Below are positions 52,901-61,370 of a stretch of DNA of 64,000 bases, one piece after another (position 1 is the first letter of the stretch; each line of letters starts with the position of its first letter). The position numbers and the translations under genes are program-made. This stretch comes from Branchiostoma floridae (taxonomy: Eukaryota; Chordata; Leptocardii; Amphioxiformes; Branchiostomatidae), in contig NC_049996.1 of NCBI RefSeq assembly GCF_000003815.2, positions 3,618,572 to 3,682,571 on the forward strand. Direction: 5' to 3'. Below the pieces are notes generated by a model that had not been told where the DNA came from, did no database searches, and saw nothing but the letters and a program-made list of their open reading frames with translations.

Positions 52901-55900
52901 GGAGGCACCGAGTTCGAATTTCTGACAGATCCCGATATCATGTCCTTCGGAAAGGCACTTCACACCATATCCTCACTTGAATGAGGTTAAAATGAGTACC
53001 TAGCTTTGGTTAGAGACGTCCCTCGGATGGAACGTTAAATGGAGGTCATGTGTTTGAGGAGCGCCCCACCTTGAGCATGTTAAAGAACCTACCACACTTA
53101 TCGAAAAAAGTAAGGGTCCCTCCCAGTGTAAAGTGGATCAAACAAATATATCCGGATAGGCAGCTTGTACACTTCAGTACAAACCTGTTGTGTAATGCAC
53201 ATGAGGTGGCTTATAGGGTTACAAACAGACAAACAAACAAATATAGAGTCATTCTGTGGATTTTAACAAGACGCAGATATTGGATTCAAAACAGGATTAC
53301 TTTCTCTGGGGGTGAAAGAGGCCATTTACATCAGAGCCCACCAACCTTCCCTCAACCGAGACGGGGGCCGATACCGACTTCCAACCACCTTTGACTCTTT
53401 GCTGACATCACTTCCGGTCTGGATGTATGACTTAGGCTTTGGGTCATTTTTACTTGAAAAGGATCAGAGGACTGATCAAAAGCTTGTTGGTAACTTAAAG
53501 TGCTTTATTTTTGCGTATGTTTATAAAGTTTAAAGTTGTATCATAAGCAAACACAGTATAAAGTTTACATACCAGCCAAGGCCAGAGCCTTGCTCACGTT
53601 TCCTCCTGTAGCCAGTGACTTGAAGAAGCTGCTGGCATAGACCAACTGTACGTCTGAGATGTCAATCACTTCTAACTCCTCCTCAGTACGCACATCCAAC
53701 ACATGCACCTTCTCATACGCATCCACCAGTACCAGGGTTCTGGAGTTCACCCACTGTGGAATAGAAGGGACTTACAATGTAAGAAAAAAATGCCTTCCTT
53801 TGGTTATACGCTTAATATTGAAGATAAAGACATTAATGCACATTGCGCTAACAATTTATTCAGCACTTTGAACAAAAGCACCAATGCAATGCCAGTTTGG
53901 CTTGAGAACACTTGTTTGAATTTCTGACAGTGGGCCTAATTGTTTGAATCGTAGGAGCCCCGGGCCGTACATTCAATACAGAAAGGTCGGAACACCAATA
54001 TTGAACATAATTACAGCCCAGGTACATGTCTGATCATATAAAAAAACAGTATGGACTTGCTACATTATGTACTTTTGTACATTATGTCTTGAATAAATAA
54101 AATAAAAAGTTAACTTGTCTAAGTAGATTAAGAGTGCTCTATCTAGTTTTTTCTTTTTCTTTCGGCTCTCCCCCCCCCCCCCCTCTGTCTATAACAATGA
54201 AGTTTGGGCCTTCTAGCAGCTTTTCTTGTTTGAACTATGTGTACATTGTATTTGAATGGACAGACTTACAGTGACAGCAATGATGACATACTGTAGCTCC
54301 ATCTTCTGTAGGGCTGAGAACTTGATCTCATCCTCCTGGTAGGAAACCTGAAAAGTGAAAAAGACCAAAAATATAGATGGAACATTGGAACTTATTTCTG
54401 AGAGGTGAAGGTGGGATGTTCTTGTAGCTCAACAGGTAGAATCCTCACAGTTGAGCTCCAGCCTGCTTCCTATTGAAGAAAAAACACTGCTTGTCCTATC
54501 TAATAAAGGATACATGTATCTATTACGCACAAAGTTAAAGTTTGACATGGAAAGACGAGTGTCGTCATGCATTTCAGTTTACTTTGTTCAACCATATTGT
54601 AATGTGTCTCACTAGAATTTTGGCTAGCTTAAAAAGAATTATAAGGGAAAAAGATAATCCCTACCTACCTACCGACCCCATTTTTTTCTGGACTGAAACA
54701 GGAAACACAGCATTTTTTTTCCTAGGTCCTACCTGGAAGAAGAAGAGCTTGTTTCCCCTGCGGTACTCAAGAACAGGATCCTGGATGCGGATGGTGTCCG
54801 TGATCTGAATATAGGCTACCCCACGGATAAAGGTGAAGTAGCATAAATGTACTTACCTGGAAGAAGAAGAGCTTGTTTCCCCTGCCGAACGCCAGGACGG
54901 GATCTACGATGCACGTGGTGTCTGTGATCTGGATATAGGTTACCCCACAGATAAAGGTTACCTACCTGGAAGAAGAAGAGCTTGTTTCCCCTGCAGAACG
55001 CCAGGACGGGATCTACGATGCACGTGGTGTCTGTGATCTGGATATAGGTTACCCCACAGATAAAGGTTACCTACCTGGAAGAAGAAGAGCTTGTTTCCCC
55101 TGCAGAACGCCAGGACGGGATCTACGATGCACGTGGTGTCTGTGATCTGGATATAGGTTACCCCACAGATAAAGGTTACCTACCTGGAAGAAGAAGAGCT
55201 TGTTTCCCCTGCAGAACGCCAGGACGGGATCTACGATGCACGTGGTGTCTGTGATCTGGATATAGGTTACCCCACGGATAAAGGTTACCTACCTAGAAGA
55301 AGAAGAGCTTGTTTCCCCTGCCGAACGTCCGTGATCTGGATATAGGTTACCCCACGGATAAAGGTTACCTACCTGGAAGAAGAAGAGCTTGTTTCCCCTG
55401 CCGAAAGTCCGTGATCTGGATATAGGTTACCCCACGGATAAAGGTTACCTACCTGGAAGAAGAAGAGCTTGTTTCCCCTGCCAAACGCCAGGACCGGGTC
55501 TACGATGCGGGTGGTGTCTGTGATCTGTATCATGACGAACTGCCAGGCCAGCACGGGGAGGGTGGTGGGCTCTCCCTTCAGGGGGTGGGCGAACAGTACC
55601 TTCAGGTGGGGCTTCAGACTCACGATCAACATCTGGAGGGAGACAAAAATGGTAAATCAAAATAATAGAAAATCTTACGCAAAAGTAATTCTCAAACACC
55701 ACAATATACAAAATATATGAGCCAAATACTATCAATACACTGCACAGAAAAATAATCAGGCATGTTTTACATTTAGTCCAGTTGTAATTATACATAAATC
55801 TTTGTATATTGCCCTTTGTTGTCAAAGAATTATTTATTTATTATGTATAATAAATTAGACTAGATTATAAGCATTTCATGACAGATATTAGCATTTCAGT

Positions 55901-58900
55901 ACCATGGCCAGGGAAACCTAACACCATTGATGTCTTTAGTTGCACAGCGCTATCCTAAAAGAAAGGTTCTGGGCCCAAATCACAGTATAAGGGATCAAAA
56001 TCACAGCATATGGGGTTCAACTCAGAGCATAGGGACACAGTGTAGGGAGTCCAAATATGGGGTCCAAATAGCAGCATATGTAGTCCAAATCACAGCATAG
56101 GGGGTCCAAATCACAGAATAGGGGATTCAAATATAAAATCATAGGGGGTCCAAAGCACAGCATAGGGGTATAAGTATCACAGCATAGAGGGTCCAAATCA
56201 CAGCATAGGGGATCCAAATATCTCAACATAGGGGTCCAAATCACAGCATAGGGGATCCAAATATCACAGCATAGGGGGTCCAAATCACAGCATGGGGGGT
56301 TCAAGTGTCACAGCATAGGGAGGTCCAAATCACAGCATAGAGGGTACAACTCACAGCATAGGGGGTCCAAATCACAGCATAGGGGGTCCAAATCACAGCA
56401 TAGGGGGTCCAAATCACAGCATAGGGGGTCCAAATCACAGCATAGGGGGTCCAAACTCTAACTATGCCACCAATCCTACTAACTGTAACAGTAACTGTAG
56501 CTCCTAACAATCTTGCCAGACTGAGGTTTGGTACCAGAAGATCTTTTACTTTCAGTACCTTGGACAGAGAAGCCATTGCCAGCAGACTGACTTCCTTCAT
56601 TGGATGGTCCTGGACGCTCTCTGTCGCCAGGAGCGGTTCGATGGCCGTCACCTCGCCGCGAGCGCCGGAGAACAGACAACGAGACTCGCACGTCCGCATG
56701 CCCATCAACCGCTTAAAGCTGAGCTCGAAGACTGATCCACCGCTGTCACAACACACAGCTAGCGTAGGGTCATCTGTGAACTGTAGAAACAGTACAAAAT
56801 AAAACACAATTAATGCAAATAAAGGAGGAGTGAAGGAGGCAGTGTACATTAGAGCCCACCCCCAAGAGAGACAGGGGCCGACATAGACTTTTTAATACTT
56901 TTGACCCCCTCTTGCAAAAGTGGTAAATCCTGACGTCACTGCCGTCATTCTGTGAACAAGGTCGACGGAGATTGACCAAAAATTTATTTAGAGGGGTAAA
57001 TCCCTATACTATTAGTTTAATTCAGTGTTGGAAGTAAAGTCTTAGCATTTTTCTATACTGCACAAAACATGATCTGAAATGTATTTGCAATAGCTCCTGT
57101 ATACAACAACTTTCAGTCTCAAGTATGAATGAATTTCATGTGCTCATATGTCAGTGACAAATTGCAGCCGAAATCTCATAAGCCTACAAGAATACAGCAC
57201 ATGTACCTGGGAATTCATTTACTTAAGATGACACTTCAAATTTGCAGAAGAAGAAAAATTAAGAGTCTTTGAGTTTGCTGTTACAAAATAAAGGACAGCA
57301 TATGTTTGAAGTGTGGTGTTTTCATTGCAAAAAACTAATAGTATATACATGAAGAAACGGACGAGTATTTAACGATTTACAGTACCTTGATGTGTAAGAC
57401 AGCAGTTCCAGGAGGATGGGCATCAGTGATTGTTCTCAGGAGCTTCCCTGTTGTCAGGTCCCACATTGTTATCTGTGAGGTAAGGTTATATAAATTTATT
57501 GATATGTTTCTACTGGTACAATATAAAATACAACACAATGATTATACGACTACAATGCTTCTCATGCTCACTGTCACATGCACAAACACATGAGCACATT
57601 GTAGGTGTGTCAGGAAATTTTCACAATGGTCACAGATGGACAGAACAGCTACATTGCTTTGTAGTTTGTAGCGATGGCTTCACCACTATATATCATAAAT
57701 ACGTCACAAACACTATATATCATAAATACATCACAAACACTTCTGCCTTTTCCTTATTACAGTATTCTCACCTGTCCCTTGGCAAATCCACTGAGAAGTC
57801 TCGTGCAGTCATGGTTGATACTGAGGGCAGATACAGCCCCGTACTGAGCACCAACAGCTGTACTACCAAGACACCACTTCAGAACCTGCTTTGGGTCTGA
57901 TAAACCAAGATGAAGAAGAAATTTCTTCATGTCATCCCTCGCAAAGCAAGGTTCAATAGTCAAAACTCAGGGGAAACACACCCAACAAAGGAGGAGATAT
58001 CTCCTTTTTTCCCTTAGTCATAGGGTTCTTTATGCTTGCTTTGTATATAGGATACATGATTTTTTTTATGCATATCCAAAAAGCTTCCATATCACCAATT
58101 AGAGACTGTGATGCCACGGTGTACATGCAGCACTTACCAAACACCAGGATGAGACCATGAGATGATCCAATAGCAACCAGGTGTGAGACCGCCATGGCGG
58201 TAGGCATGCCCGCGTCTACCCTGTCCTGTAGGGAAACAAAAAATTAGAAAATATACCTGAAATATTTGTAAATCTTACAGCCCCTCCCCCTCATTCATGA
58301 CATGATGATGCAAAAGAGTATAATCTACTGAAATAGCAAACGTCATGAACATGGGCTTGTAGTTGTAGCAGTACTAGTTGGACATTTCATTTTATCCATC
58401 CCAACTAAACTTGAATAATGTTGTCCACAAACATACAAACATACACAGCCCGCTGCAGTACTGTAGGAAAATGGCAGGTAAACCATTTTTTAACTTGACC
58501 TTCCTTTTCACAATAGGCACTTATCACAACTTCTTAAGTTTTATGCTGTTGATCTCAGTTGTTTTGATATTGTTGTGTTGGTACATACGAGATTTTAACT
58601 AACTGACACGTGAAATGGTTTGAAAAAAAATAAATGTATTTCCACCTATCTCTTGATTTTAATTGCCAATGTACTGTATTTGCATTATCAACTTGTTACT
58701 GGAGTAGAATTTCCTTGTAAAATCGACGCAATTGAAAAGTTTGAATTTGATTTGATTTGATCTACATACAGACCCAACAAGCCCTGGCTCAACCGATTGC
58801 CTCTGGCGAAGGCAATAAGTTGATTGGTTGTGGTGCTACTTACAGCAGCCGACATGACTTGCGCCGACACGCCCTTTAACACGACATGGCGTAGGATAGA

Positions 58901-60668
58901 ACCGTGGCTGGCGTACTGGACGTGAGCCTTCTTTTTGGGCGCAAGGGGTTTGTCCGAGGCCAGCGACTCCAGGCTGACCAATGAGGAAGTTTCGCCGCTC
59001 GCATCTTGAAAGATGTCGAGGTTTTGCTCGTCCAAGTTGAAACTGTCGTCATCGGGCTATAGTGTAGAAAAAAAATTATGTGAACAAGTGAAACTAAATA
59101 TCTATAACCTATAACCCATAAACTTCTGACAATTCATCATCATACTTCTTCATGTGATATCATAGTATACTTAAAATTTCTGTCCTTTAAAACACTCACT
59201 ACAGTCAAACCTGTCTATAGCGGCCATTCAACTTTCAAGGGACTGGAGGAATGTGGCCACTTTTATAGACTGGTGGCCAATATAGAGATGTTGTAGAGTA
59301 GTGTTGATCAATTGACCATGAGCAATAAGTTGAGCATGTTTTTATGAGAATTCAACTTACCCTGCCAAAGTCAAACCTACTGAAAATGATTGATATTGCC
59401 ATGCAGAATGTTGGCCAAGACTTGCACTCTTTTTAAGTCTAACGTTCAAGGCACGCATACCTTCCGCTACCGCAAAAAATGAACTCCAAATCCTCGCAAA
59501 CTACGATTTTAAACCGGGCGCAGGGTGACATACGGCTTTTCTCACACACGCAACTAATGCATGGGGGCATGCATTTTTTTCTAGATAAGCACCTTATTAT
59601 TACATCAGTCCTCTACAAACACAACATGCCTACAATGTACCTCATTTAGGATGCTCTCCAGCGATGGCGGGGCAACGACCTCTGGGAGGTCAAACTCGCT
59701 GTCGTCCAACTGCTCCATCTGGGCAAAACACAGGACGATTTCTTAGTACAGGTTATGTTTGTTCAATACGTTTATCTGGTAACCAAGCTTATTTCAATTC
59801 CCAAAACTTCAGCTATTATTCTCTCTATATGTATCGTATATAAGAAAGCCACCTTATTCAAATCTTCAAGTTATCATAACAGAAAGGGGTTTTGTCTAGT
59901 ATTGTGTAGAAGTAGAAGTAGAACAATGACTACAGAAGCTGGCACTCACTTTTTTGCAGTTCTGTTTATCTGTTTTATACAATAGACCTTTGACTCACAG
60001 ATATCACATGGCATGTTAATCAAACATAGGGAGAGGGACTAACAAATAGTGGTAAAAAAAAAGAAACAATACCAGCATGCATACTTAATATTCATAACAT
60101 TAGACACACAATAGCAGCAAGCTCATGAATAACAAAGATGCATGTTTAAAATTCATGTCTGTCTTTAGATGTCAACTATACATCATAAAAAGTGCATTTC
60201 GAACAAGTGTTCATTTTCTTATAAATCACCATCCAGAGCAAGAGTTTACAAGGGTTGGTTTCTTGTCGAAAATAACACTTTCCCACATCCTATCAAAATC
60301 AATTGCAGCCAAGTTGCAGGTTATTTTATCATAATATCATTTTGAAGCTCATATTTTTCGCAGCGATCTTTCTATGCTACTATAATCCAGTATATCTTTT
60401 TAGATCGCCACTAAGCCGTAAGATGTTAAGTGCAAAAACCACGAATTGTTAAAACACGTACTATTCGAACCACTATAAGACAAACATCTTTTTATTACAC
60501 CCTTACTAGTACAGTTACATGCATCCTCCCCTTCCGCCCCCCCTCCCCATCCAGTCAAGACCGTCAAATAATCAACGTTTTCAGCTTGTTTTTACACCAA
60601 GAACATACCTCGTCAAGCCCGAGACCCTCGGACAGCCCTTGGGCTTCGCCTTGCTTCCCTTCTGCCAT
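17032..60668 (-). CDS. VPS8: VPS8, CORVET complex subunit (29 coding exons, complete)
   Basis: Exons (descending): 60668-60609, 59718-59641, 59056-58844, 58225-58138, 57896-57772, 57472-57386, 56780-56559, 55632-55453, 54347-54270, 53753-53573, 51436-51198, 50112-49973, 48804-48666, 47861-47760, 46590-46441, 45806-45738, 45060-44907, 43930-43782, 41337-41161, 40088-39921, 38426-38328, 35715-35575, 34837-34694, 34067-33909, 23870-23684, 23175-23012, 19147-18981, 18269-18101, 17301-17032. All are GT-AG and in phase; 1432 residues, against about 1428 in human. The order is an N-terminal beta-propeller (SSHGLILVF, LSGFAKGQ, CDSGGSVFEL), an alpha-solenoid (CLAGRAYPLGDIP, TPTQVGCLFTFLARQ) and a C-terminal RING-H2 (Cys1267/1270, CGHAYHTSC 1288-1296, Cys1314/1317). 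It ends in NENFQLKVAAPPVIE. VPS8 is the Rab5-binding, CORVET-specific subunit tethering early endosomes. The 69-nt exon 45806-45738 has no counterpart in the human protein as I recall it. Confidence 0.97.
17680..18100. repeat. Degraded copy of the CACACCAATTTAATTT-type MITE
   Basis: Shares GATTCTTAGATTTTTTCAG-like and AGAAGCAACAAATAAAATT ends and internal blocks with the better copies at 29127-29512 and 62437-62793. It lies in the VPS8 intron before the last exon and touches the exon-28 donor region. Confidence 0.5.
19913..22302 (+). CDS. Death domain-ankyrin repeat protein, intronless, one frameshift
   Basis: This gene is nested in a VPS8 intron on the opposite strand. I choose ATG 19913 (AAGATGGCAG context); an in-frame TTG lies 21 nt upstream. 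Residues about 13-95 are a death domain (IQSHLGKEWIQLALKLGI...VRTVLEKWRQ). A Lys/Arg-rich linker follows (about 115-195), then an uncharacterised helical region. Ankyrin repeats run from about 350 to the end (DGETPLWNAVKAGHSNIV, GRTPLLMAVTTGNAEIV, and six more). The first frame stops at 21673. The same repeats resume one frame over from about 21668, where a single missing base in a TQAG-type repeat junction would explain the shift. With the shift the product is about 796 residues, without it 586. The cause may be sequencing error or real decay. A role in death-domain signalling or scaffolding is inferred from the domains. Confidence 0.88.
22330..22617. mobile_element. CAGGGTTGGACAAGT-type MITE copy (degraded)
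   Basis: Shares the ACTTGCCCGGGACAATTGG...GGACTTGTCCAACCCTG end with copies at 32518-32821 and about 45253-45627. It lies immediately downstream of the death domain-ankyrin gene. Confidence 0.55.
22745..22965 (+). mobile_element. Penelope-like element terminal remnant
   Basis: Inverted short arms (TTCCAACATAAACGGAAATACTCG... against CAAAAATTTATGGTGAGTG) flank a remnant of the GIY-YIG C-terminus. A decayed hammerhead-like TTGATGA...GACCAAAAA lies at about 22917-22945. It sits just downstream of VPS8 exon 26. Confidence 0.55.
23310..23480. repeat. TG-rich microsatellite
   Basis: Impure (TG)n tract in the VPS8 intron between exons 26 and 25. The CVCVCV-type open frames are artefacts. Confidence 0.95.
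23960..27300. other. VPS8 intron interior without recognised gene
   Basis: This is AT-rich intron with scattered repeat remnants, including a foldback-like block at about 25180-25370 related to 18560-18740 and 51660-51840, and a SINE-like remnant near 25690-25800. Several 60-110-residue open frames lack any recognisable domain. Confidence 0.6.
27402..30223 (+). CDS. RING-NHL (TRIM-like, B-box-less) protein
   Basis: Exons are 27402-28089, 28710-29094 and 29959-30223, phases 1 and 2, product 445 residues. A C3HC4 RING occupies residues 19-58 with all ligands present (Cys19, 22, 34, His36, Cys39, 42, 55, 58), which predicts E3 ubiquitin ligase activity. No B-box or coiled coil follows. A low-complexity linker leads to NHL-type beta-propeller repeats from about 175 (GLFNHPVGATVSDDGEIFVA, MYPHDVAMDREGNLWVV, FLPRGVCTDEDGNIFVADSG) ending in NTVYVFYN. 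The architecture resembles TRIM2/3/32/71-like NHL proteins and amphioxus lineage expansions of them. The gene is nested in the large VPS8 intron between exons 24 and 25, on the opposite strand. The start ATG at 27402 has the context AACATGGC. Substrate unknown. Confidence 0.94.
28086..28709 (+). repeat. Internal tandem duplication in intron 1 of the RING-NHL gene
   Basis: The donor-side sequence GTGAATAGACAATTTTGG is repeated at about 28572. The acceptor-side block (TTTTGCAATGTTGTAG ... TTCTGTCAG) also occurs twice, at about 28526-28569 and 28652-28709. Exon 2 itself begins GTGAAGAGACAATG, similar to the intron start, so unit borders coincide with the splice sites. Confidence 0.75.
29127..29512. 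mobile_element. MITE, CACACCAATTTAATTT-type ends
   Basis: The left end CATACCAATTTAATTTGTTG is mirrored by CAACAAATAAAATTGGTGTG on the right, with no coding content. It lies in intron 2 of the RING-NHL gene; the family recurs at 62437-62793. Confidence 0.65.
30660..31945 (-). repeat. About 70-bp minisatellite in a VPS8 intron
   Basis: Roughly 18 units contain AGTACCTCCAGTC, CCACAAGCCAGTAAT and TTTCTACTTT with variable ends. Units at 31240-31440 are nearly identical; outer ones are decayed. No exon is involved here, unlike the junction arrays elsewhere in this gene. Confidence 0.92.
31948..32317. mobile_element. MITE with CAGGGATCGAAATAC ends
   Basis: The ends CAGGGATCGAAATAC and GTATTTCGAACCCTG are inverted copies, and the interior is built from CATGCAAAATTGCAAG-type repeats. 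It interrupts the end of the 70-bp minisatellite. A second copy is at 47187-47674. Confidence 0.75.
32518..32821. mobile_element. MITE with CAGGGTTTAACAAGT ends and 5-bp duplication
   Basis: Terminal inverted repeats (CAGGGTTTAACAAGT / ACTTGTAAAACCCTG) are flanked by ATCTA at 32513-32517 and 32822-32826. Related copies lie at 22330-22617 and about 45253-45627. Confidence 0.75.
35090..35540. repeat. GA-rich microsatellite with 221-N gap
   Basis: An impure (GA)n tract runs on both sides of the gap at 35284-35504 and ends 35 bases before the splice donor of VPS8 exon 22. The glutamate-arginine and leucine-serine open frames across the gap are artefacts. Confidence 0.95.
36535..37215 (+). mobile_element. 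LINE (non-LTR retrotransposon) C-terminal fragment
   Basis: Open frame 36535-36768 and, after a frameshift near 36740, continuation to 37083. They encode a helical stretch and a zinc-knuckle-like motif (FCPFCPNEIEDERHFVMDC) that typically follows the reverse transcriptase in non-LTR elements. An untranslated tail with AATAAAGATTGTCTAATCC follows. The copy is 5'-truncated and lies in a VPS8 intron, sense opposite to VPS8. Confidence 0.82.
37223..38300. mobile_element. TTAA-flanked element with about 215-bp terminal inverted repeats
   Basis: Arms starting GGTATCTCGGTTGGC (37223 to about 37440) and ending GCCAACCGAGATACC (about 38088-38300) match at about 95% by eye and are flanked by TTAA at 37219-37222 and 38301-38304. 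The centre is a 568-N gap. TTAA flanks suggest a piggyBac-type insertion. The right end is 27 bases from the splice donor of VPS8 exon 21. Confidence 0.72.
40357..40471. mobile_element. Hairpin MITE, 53-bp arms, 9-bp target duplication
   Basis: Two 53-bp arms (TAGCCTGAGTATCATCC ...) with one mismatch enclose a 9-bp loop, so the whole 115 bp is one hairpin. GGAAGACCA flanks it at 40348-40356 and 40472-40480. A 9-bp duplication fits a Mutator-type element. It is located in the VPS8 intron between exons 20 and 19. Confidence 0.88.
40866..41155 (+). mobile_element. Penelope-like terminal remnant abutting VPS8 exon 19
   Basis: Inverted arms (CTGTTGAAAGTTCATCTGTG / CACAGATGAACTTTCAAG) enclose sequence ending CAGTCAAAAATTTGGGTGAGT, like the tails of the elements at 1810-3008 and 22745-22965. 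The right arm ends beside the exon-19 donor. Confidence 0.5.
41880..43782 (-). repeat. Extra copies of the VPS8 exon-18 3' end and donor
   Basis: The block GTAGTAAGATGTCTACTATTC (coding RIVDILLQ, followed by the donor) occurs at about 41888 and 42074 as well as in the true exon at 43784. Shared flanking intron runs through ACTGCTGCAGTACTGCC to TTTTGATCCATGCAAC. The middle copy is split by the transposon at 42136-43711. Confidence 0.85.
42136..43711. mobile_element. Non-autonomous DNA transposon, 10-bp target duplication
   Basis: 1576 bp with about 85-bp terminal inverted repeats starting GGGTTGGTGGAAACGGCTGC; each terminus contains an internal about 40-bp duplication (GGAAACGGCTGCCCGGTC twice). 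GCTGCAGTAC flanks it at 42126-42135 and 43712-43721. No transposase frame is visible. The duplication length is in the Mutator range. It is inserted in a tandem copy of the VPS8 exon-18 border. Confidence 0.9.
44560..44960 (-). repeat. Tandem copies of the VPS8 exon-17 3' end and donor
   Basis: There are three units of about 130-140 bp. The 44907 unit is the true exon end. Copies ending near 44640 and 44775 repeat the codons for VFKCVTVLHTKD plus the GAAG|GTATG donor, preceded by an AATCTGCAG that could act as an acceptor. The nearest copy has an in-frame TAA just upstream of the repeated codons. Confidence 0.87.
45253..45627. mobile_element. CAGGGTTGGACAAGT-type MITE copy
   Basis: Ends (CAGAGTTGGACAAGTTTTC / GGACTCGTCCAACCCTG) and interior match the copy at 32518-32821. 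It lies in the VPS8 intron between exons 17 and 16. Confidence 0.65.
47187..47674. mobile_element. MITE with CAGGGATCGAAATAC ends and 5-bp duplication
   Basis: Second copy of the family at 31948-32317, flanked by GCTTA at 47182-47186 and 47675-47679. It is longer than the first copy because of unrelated interior sequence (about 47310-47560). Confidence 0.75.
48206..48518 (+). mobile_element. Retroposon 3'-end insertion with 10-bp duplication
   Basis: A 313-bp AT-rich insert ending GAAATAAACCATTCT is bracketed by CTGTCTAGTC (ends 48205 and 48526). The interrupted host sequence is another repeat whose uninterrupted relative is at about 33690-33830. It is probably a 5'-truncated non-LTR 3' UTR. 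Confidence 0.72.
49250..50035 (-). repeat. Array of VPS8 exon-12 3' ends, about 11 copies
   Basis: Units of about 60 and 71 bp repeat the codons for GTxVCVDYCLLLGK-type sequence with the GGGGAAAAG|GTAAAG donor. Three units (near 49432, 49566, 49698) read GAAAGAATAAAG instead and have lost the donor. The true exon end is 49973. Open frames across the array (CGLLSAAGEK) are other-frame products. Confidence 0.92.
50700..51300 (-). repeat. Array of VPS8 exon-11 3' ends, three extra copies
   Basis: Units of about 150-175 bp carry the coding block for AVVGLHGGLDRRTQIIADK and its donor at about 50705-50800, 50881-50990 and 51051-51150, downstream of the true exon end at 51198. The third has an internal deletion and an insertion; the second keeps the frame well. 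Confidence 0.9.
52835..53240 (+). mobile_element. tRNA-derived SINE
   Basis: TGGCACAGTGG (A-box-like) and GAGTTCGAATTTC (B-box-like) are followed by CTTCGGAAAGGCACTTCAC and a GTCCCTCGGATGGAACGTTAA tail. The tail portion recurs at about 51565-51600, 39430-39500 and 25720-25790. Confidence 0.65.
53280..53425 (+). mobile_element. Penelope-like GIY-YIG tail remnant
   Basis: Encodes [18 protein letters not shown] in frame, matching the C-terminus of the element at 1810-3008. It is 5'-truncated and lies in a VPS8 intron. Confidence 0.8.
54720..55500 (-). repeat. Array of VPS8 exon-8 3' ends forming 72-nt exon-like units
   Basis: Eight units including the true exon end (55453). Five units (donors near 54732, 54857, 54967, 55075 and 55184) have CTATATCCAG or CTATATTCAG followed by exactly 72 nt, coding ITDTTCIVDPVLAF-type sequence through GNKLFFFQ, and then a GTAGGT-type donor. 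Two (near 55294 and 55374) are shortened to about 43 nt and lose the frame. Unit length is about 107-109 bp. Confidence 0.9.
55985..56455 (-). repeat. About 20-bp minisatellite in VPS8 intron 7
   Basis: Some 22 copies of GGGGTCCAAATCACAGCATA with minor variants (ATATCACAGC). The intron is short, so the array fills roughly half of it. Open frames such as PYAVIWTPYAVIW are repeat artefacts. Confidence 0.95.
56825..57010 (+). mobile_element. Penelope-like terminal remnant
   Basis: A GVKEAVYIRAH-coding stretch with a downstream break, followed by a tail ending GACCAAAAATTTATTTAGAG. Same family as 1810-3008. Confidence 0.65.
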
Positions 60669-60823
60669 CAGAACCGGTGTATATTACTCATCAACCTTGC
60701 GAAAAAATTGTCACCATCAAAAAATATAACTTCCGGGGTCAGCCATGTTGGTTTCGGGGCATGATGGGAAATATCGATCAGCTGTTATTTGGCGGGAAAA
60801 TTTGTATTCTTCTTGTGTGAAAG
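60669..60823. promoter_or_regulatory. Divergent promoter between VPS8 and an unnamed gene
   Basis: Only 155 bp separate the VPS8 ATG (60668, minus) from the ATG at 60824 (plus). The interval contains ACTTCCGG (60729-60736, ETS/GABP-like), GCCATGTTGG (YY1-like) and TTTGGCGGGAAAA (60788-60800, E2F-like), typical of housekeeping bidirectional promoters. Sites were assigned by eye. Confidence 0.6.
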
Positions 60824-60940
60824 ATGGCAGAAAGTGGCTCAAAACCGAGACGTCCTGGTTCGAGTTCCCTGGTATGCTACGACGTTGGAAAGCCACCACA
60901 TGATAGAAGAAGAAGAACTCCAATTGCACAACAACTGTAA
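60824..60940 (+). CDS. Short first-exon candidate of an unrecognised divergent gene
   Basis: ATG in good context (AAGATGGCAG) opens a 38-codon frame rich in Arg/Pro/Ser (MAESGSKPRRPGSSS...). It stops at TAA 60938, three bases before a good donor (CAG|GTACGA at 60943). A weaker donor (GTAACA) begins at 60936, inside the last codon, and would let the frame continue into another exon. I do not recognise the protein and found no further exon in the window. It may also be a short upstream frame in the 5' UTR of a longer gene. Confidence 0.4.
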   Translation: MAESGSKPRRPGSSSLVCYDVGKPPHDRRRRTPIAQQL

Positions 60941-60943
60941 CAG

Positions 60944-61370
60944 GTACGATGTGTGTATAACGATTGCGACGATTTTTGGTGTATGGGTGGGTGGTTGTTG
61001 CCTATCGTTCATGTTTGATTTTGGGCCTCCTTGTGTTTGAACTTGACACGTACGGCAGGTAGCTTTTTGTGTGTGGATGGGATATGTGGAACGAATGGTG
61101 CGAGTGCGATGATATTTGGTTTATGTGTTGGTGGTGGTTGCCTAATTTTGTTTTTGTCCCTCTTGGTGTTTGAACTTGACGCTGCACGTTACCTTTTGTG
61201 CGGGCAAGGAGCATGCGCTGTATCTCCAGGACGCAATGTACGATTGTGTTGTTATTTGGTACATGGGTTGGTGCTCTTGTCCTGATGGTCAGGTTTGAGT
61301 TTGGGTCTCTTTGTGTTTGAACTTGATACTGTAGGTTGAGGCTGTTTGTGTAGTTGGGCATCCCCACGTA
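60944..61370 (+). repeat. About 140-bp minisatellite, three units
   Basis: Repeats of GGTTGTTGCCTA... through CTTGTGTTTGAACTTGA. The array begins immediately after the candidate splice donor at 60943. Confidence 0.7.

Noticed and set aside
56017..56460. PYAVIWT-type repeat protein
   Set aside because: 20-bp intronic minisatellite; no splice support.
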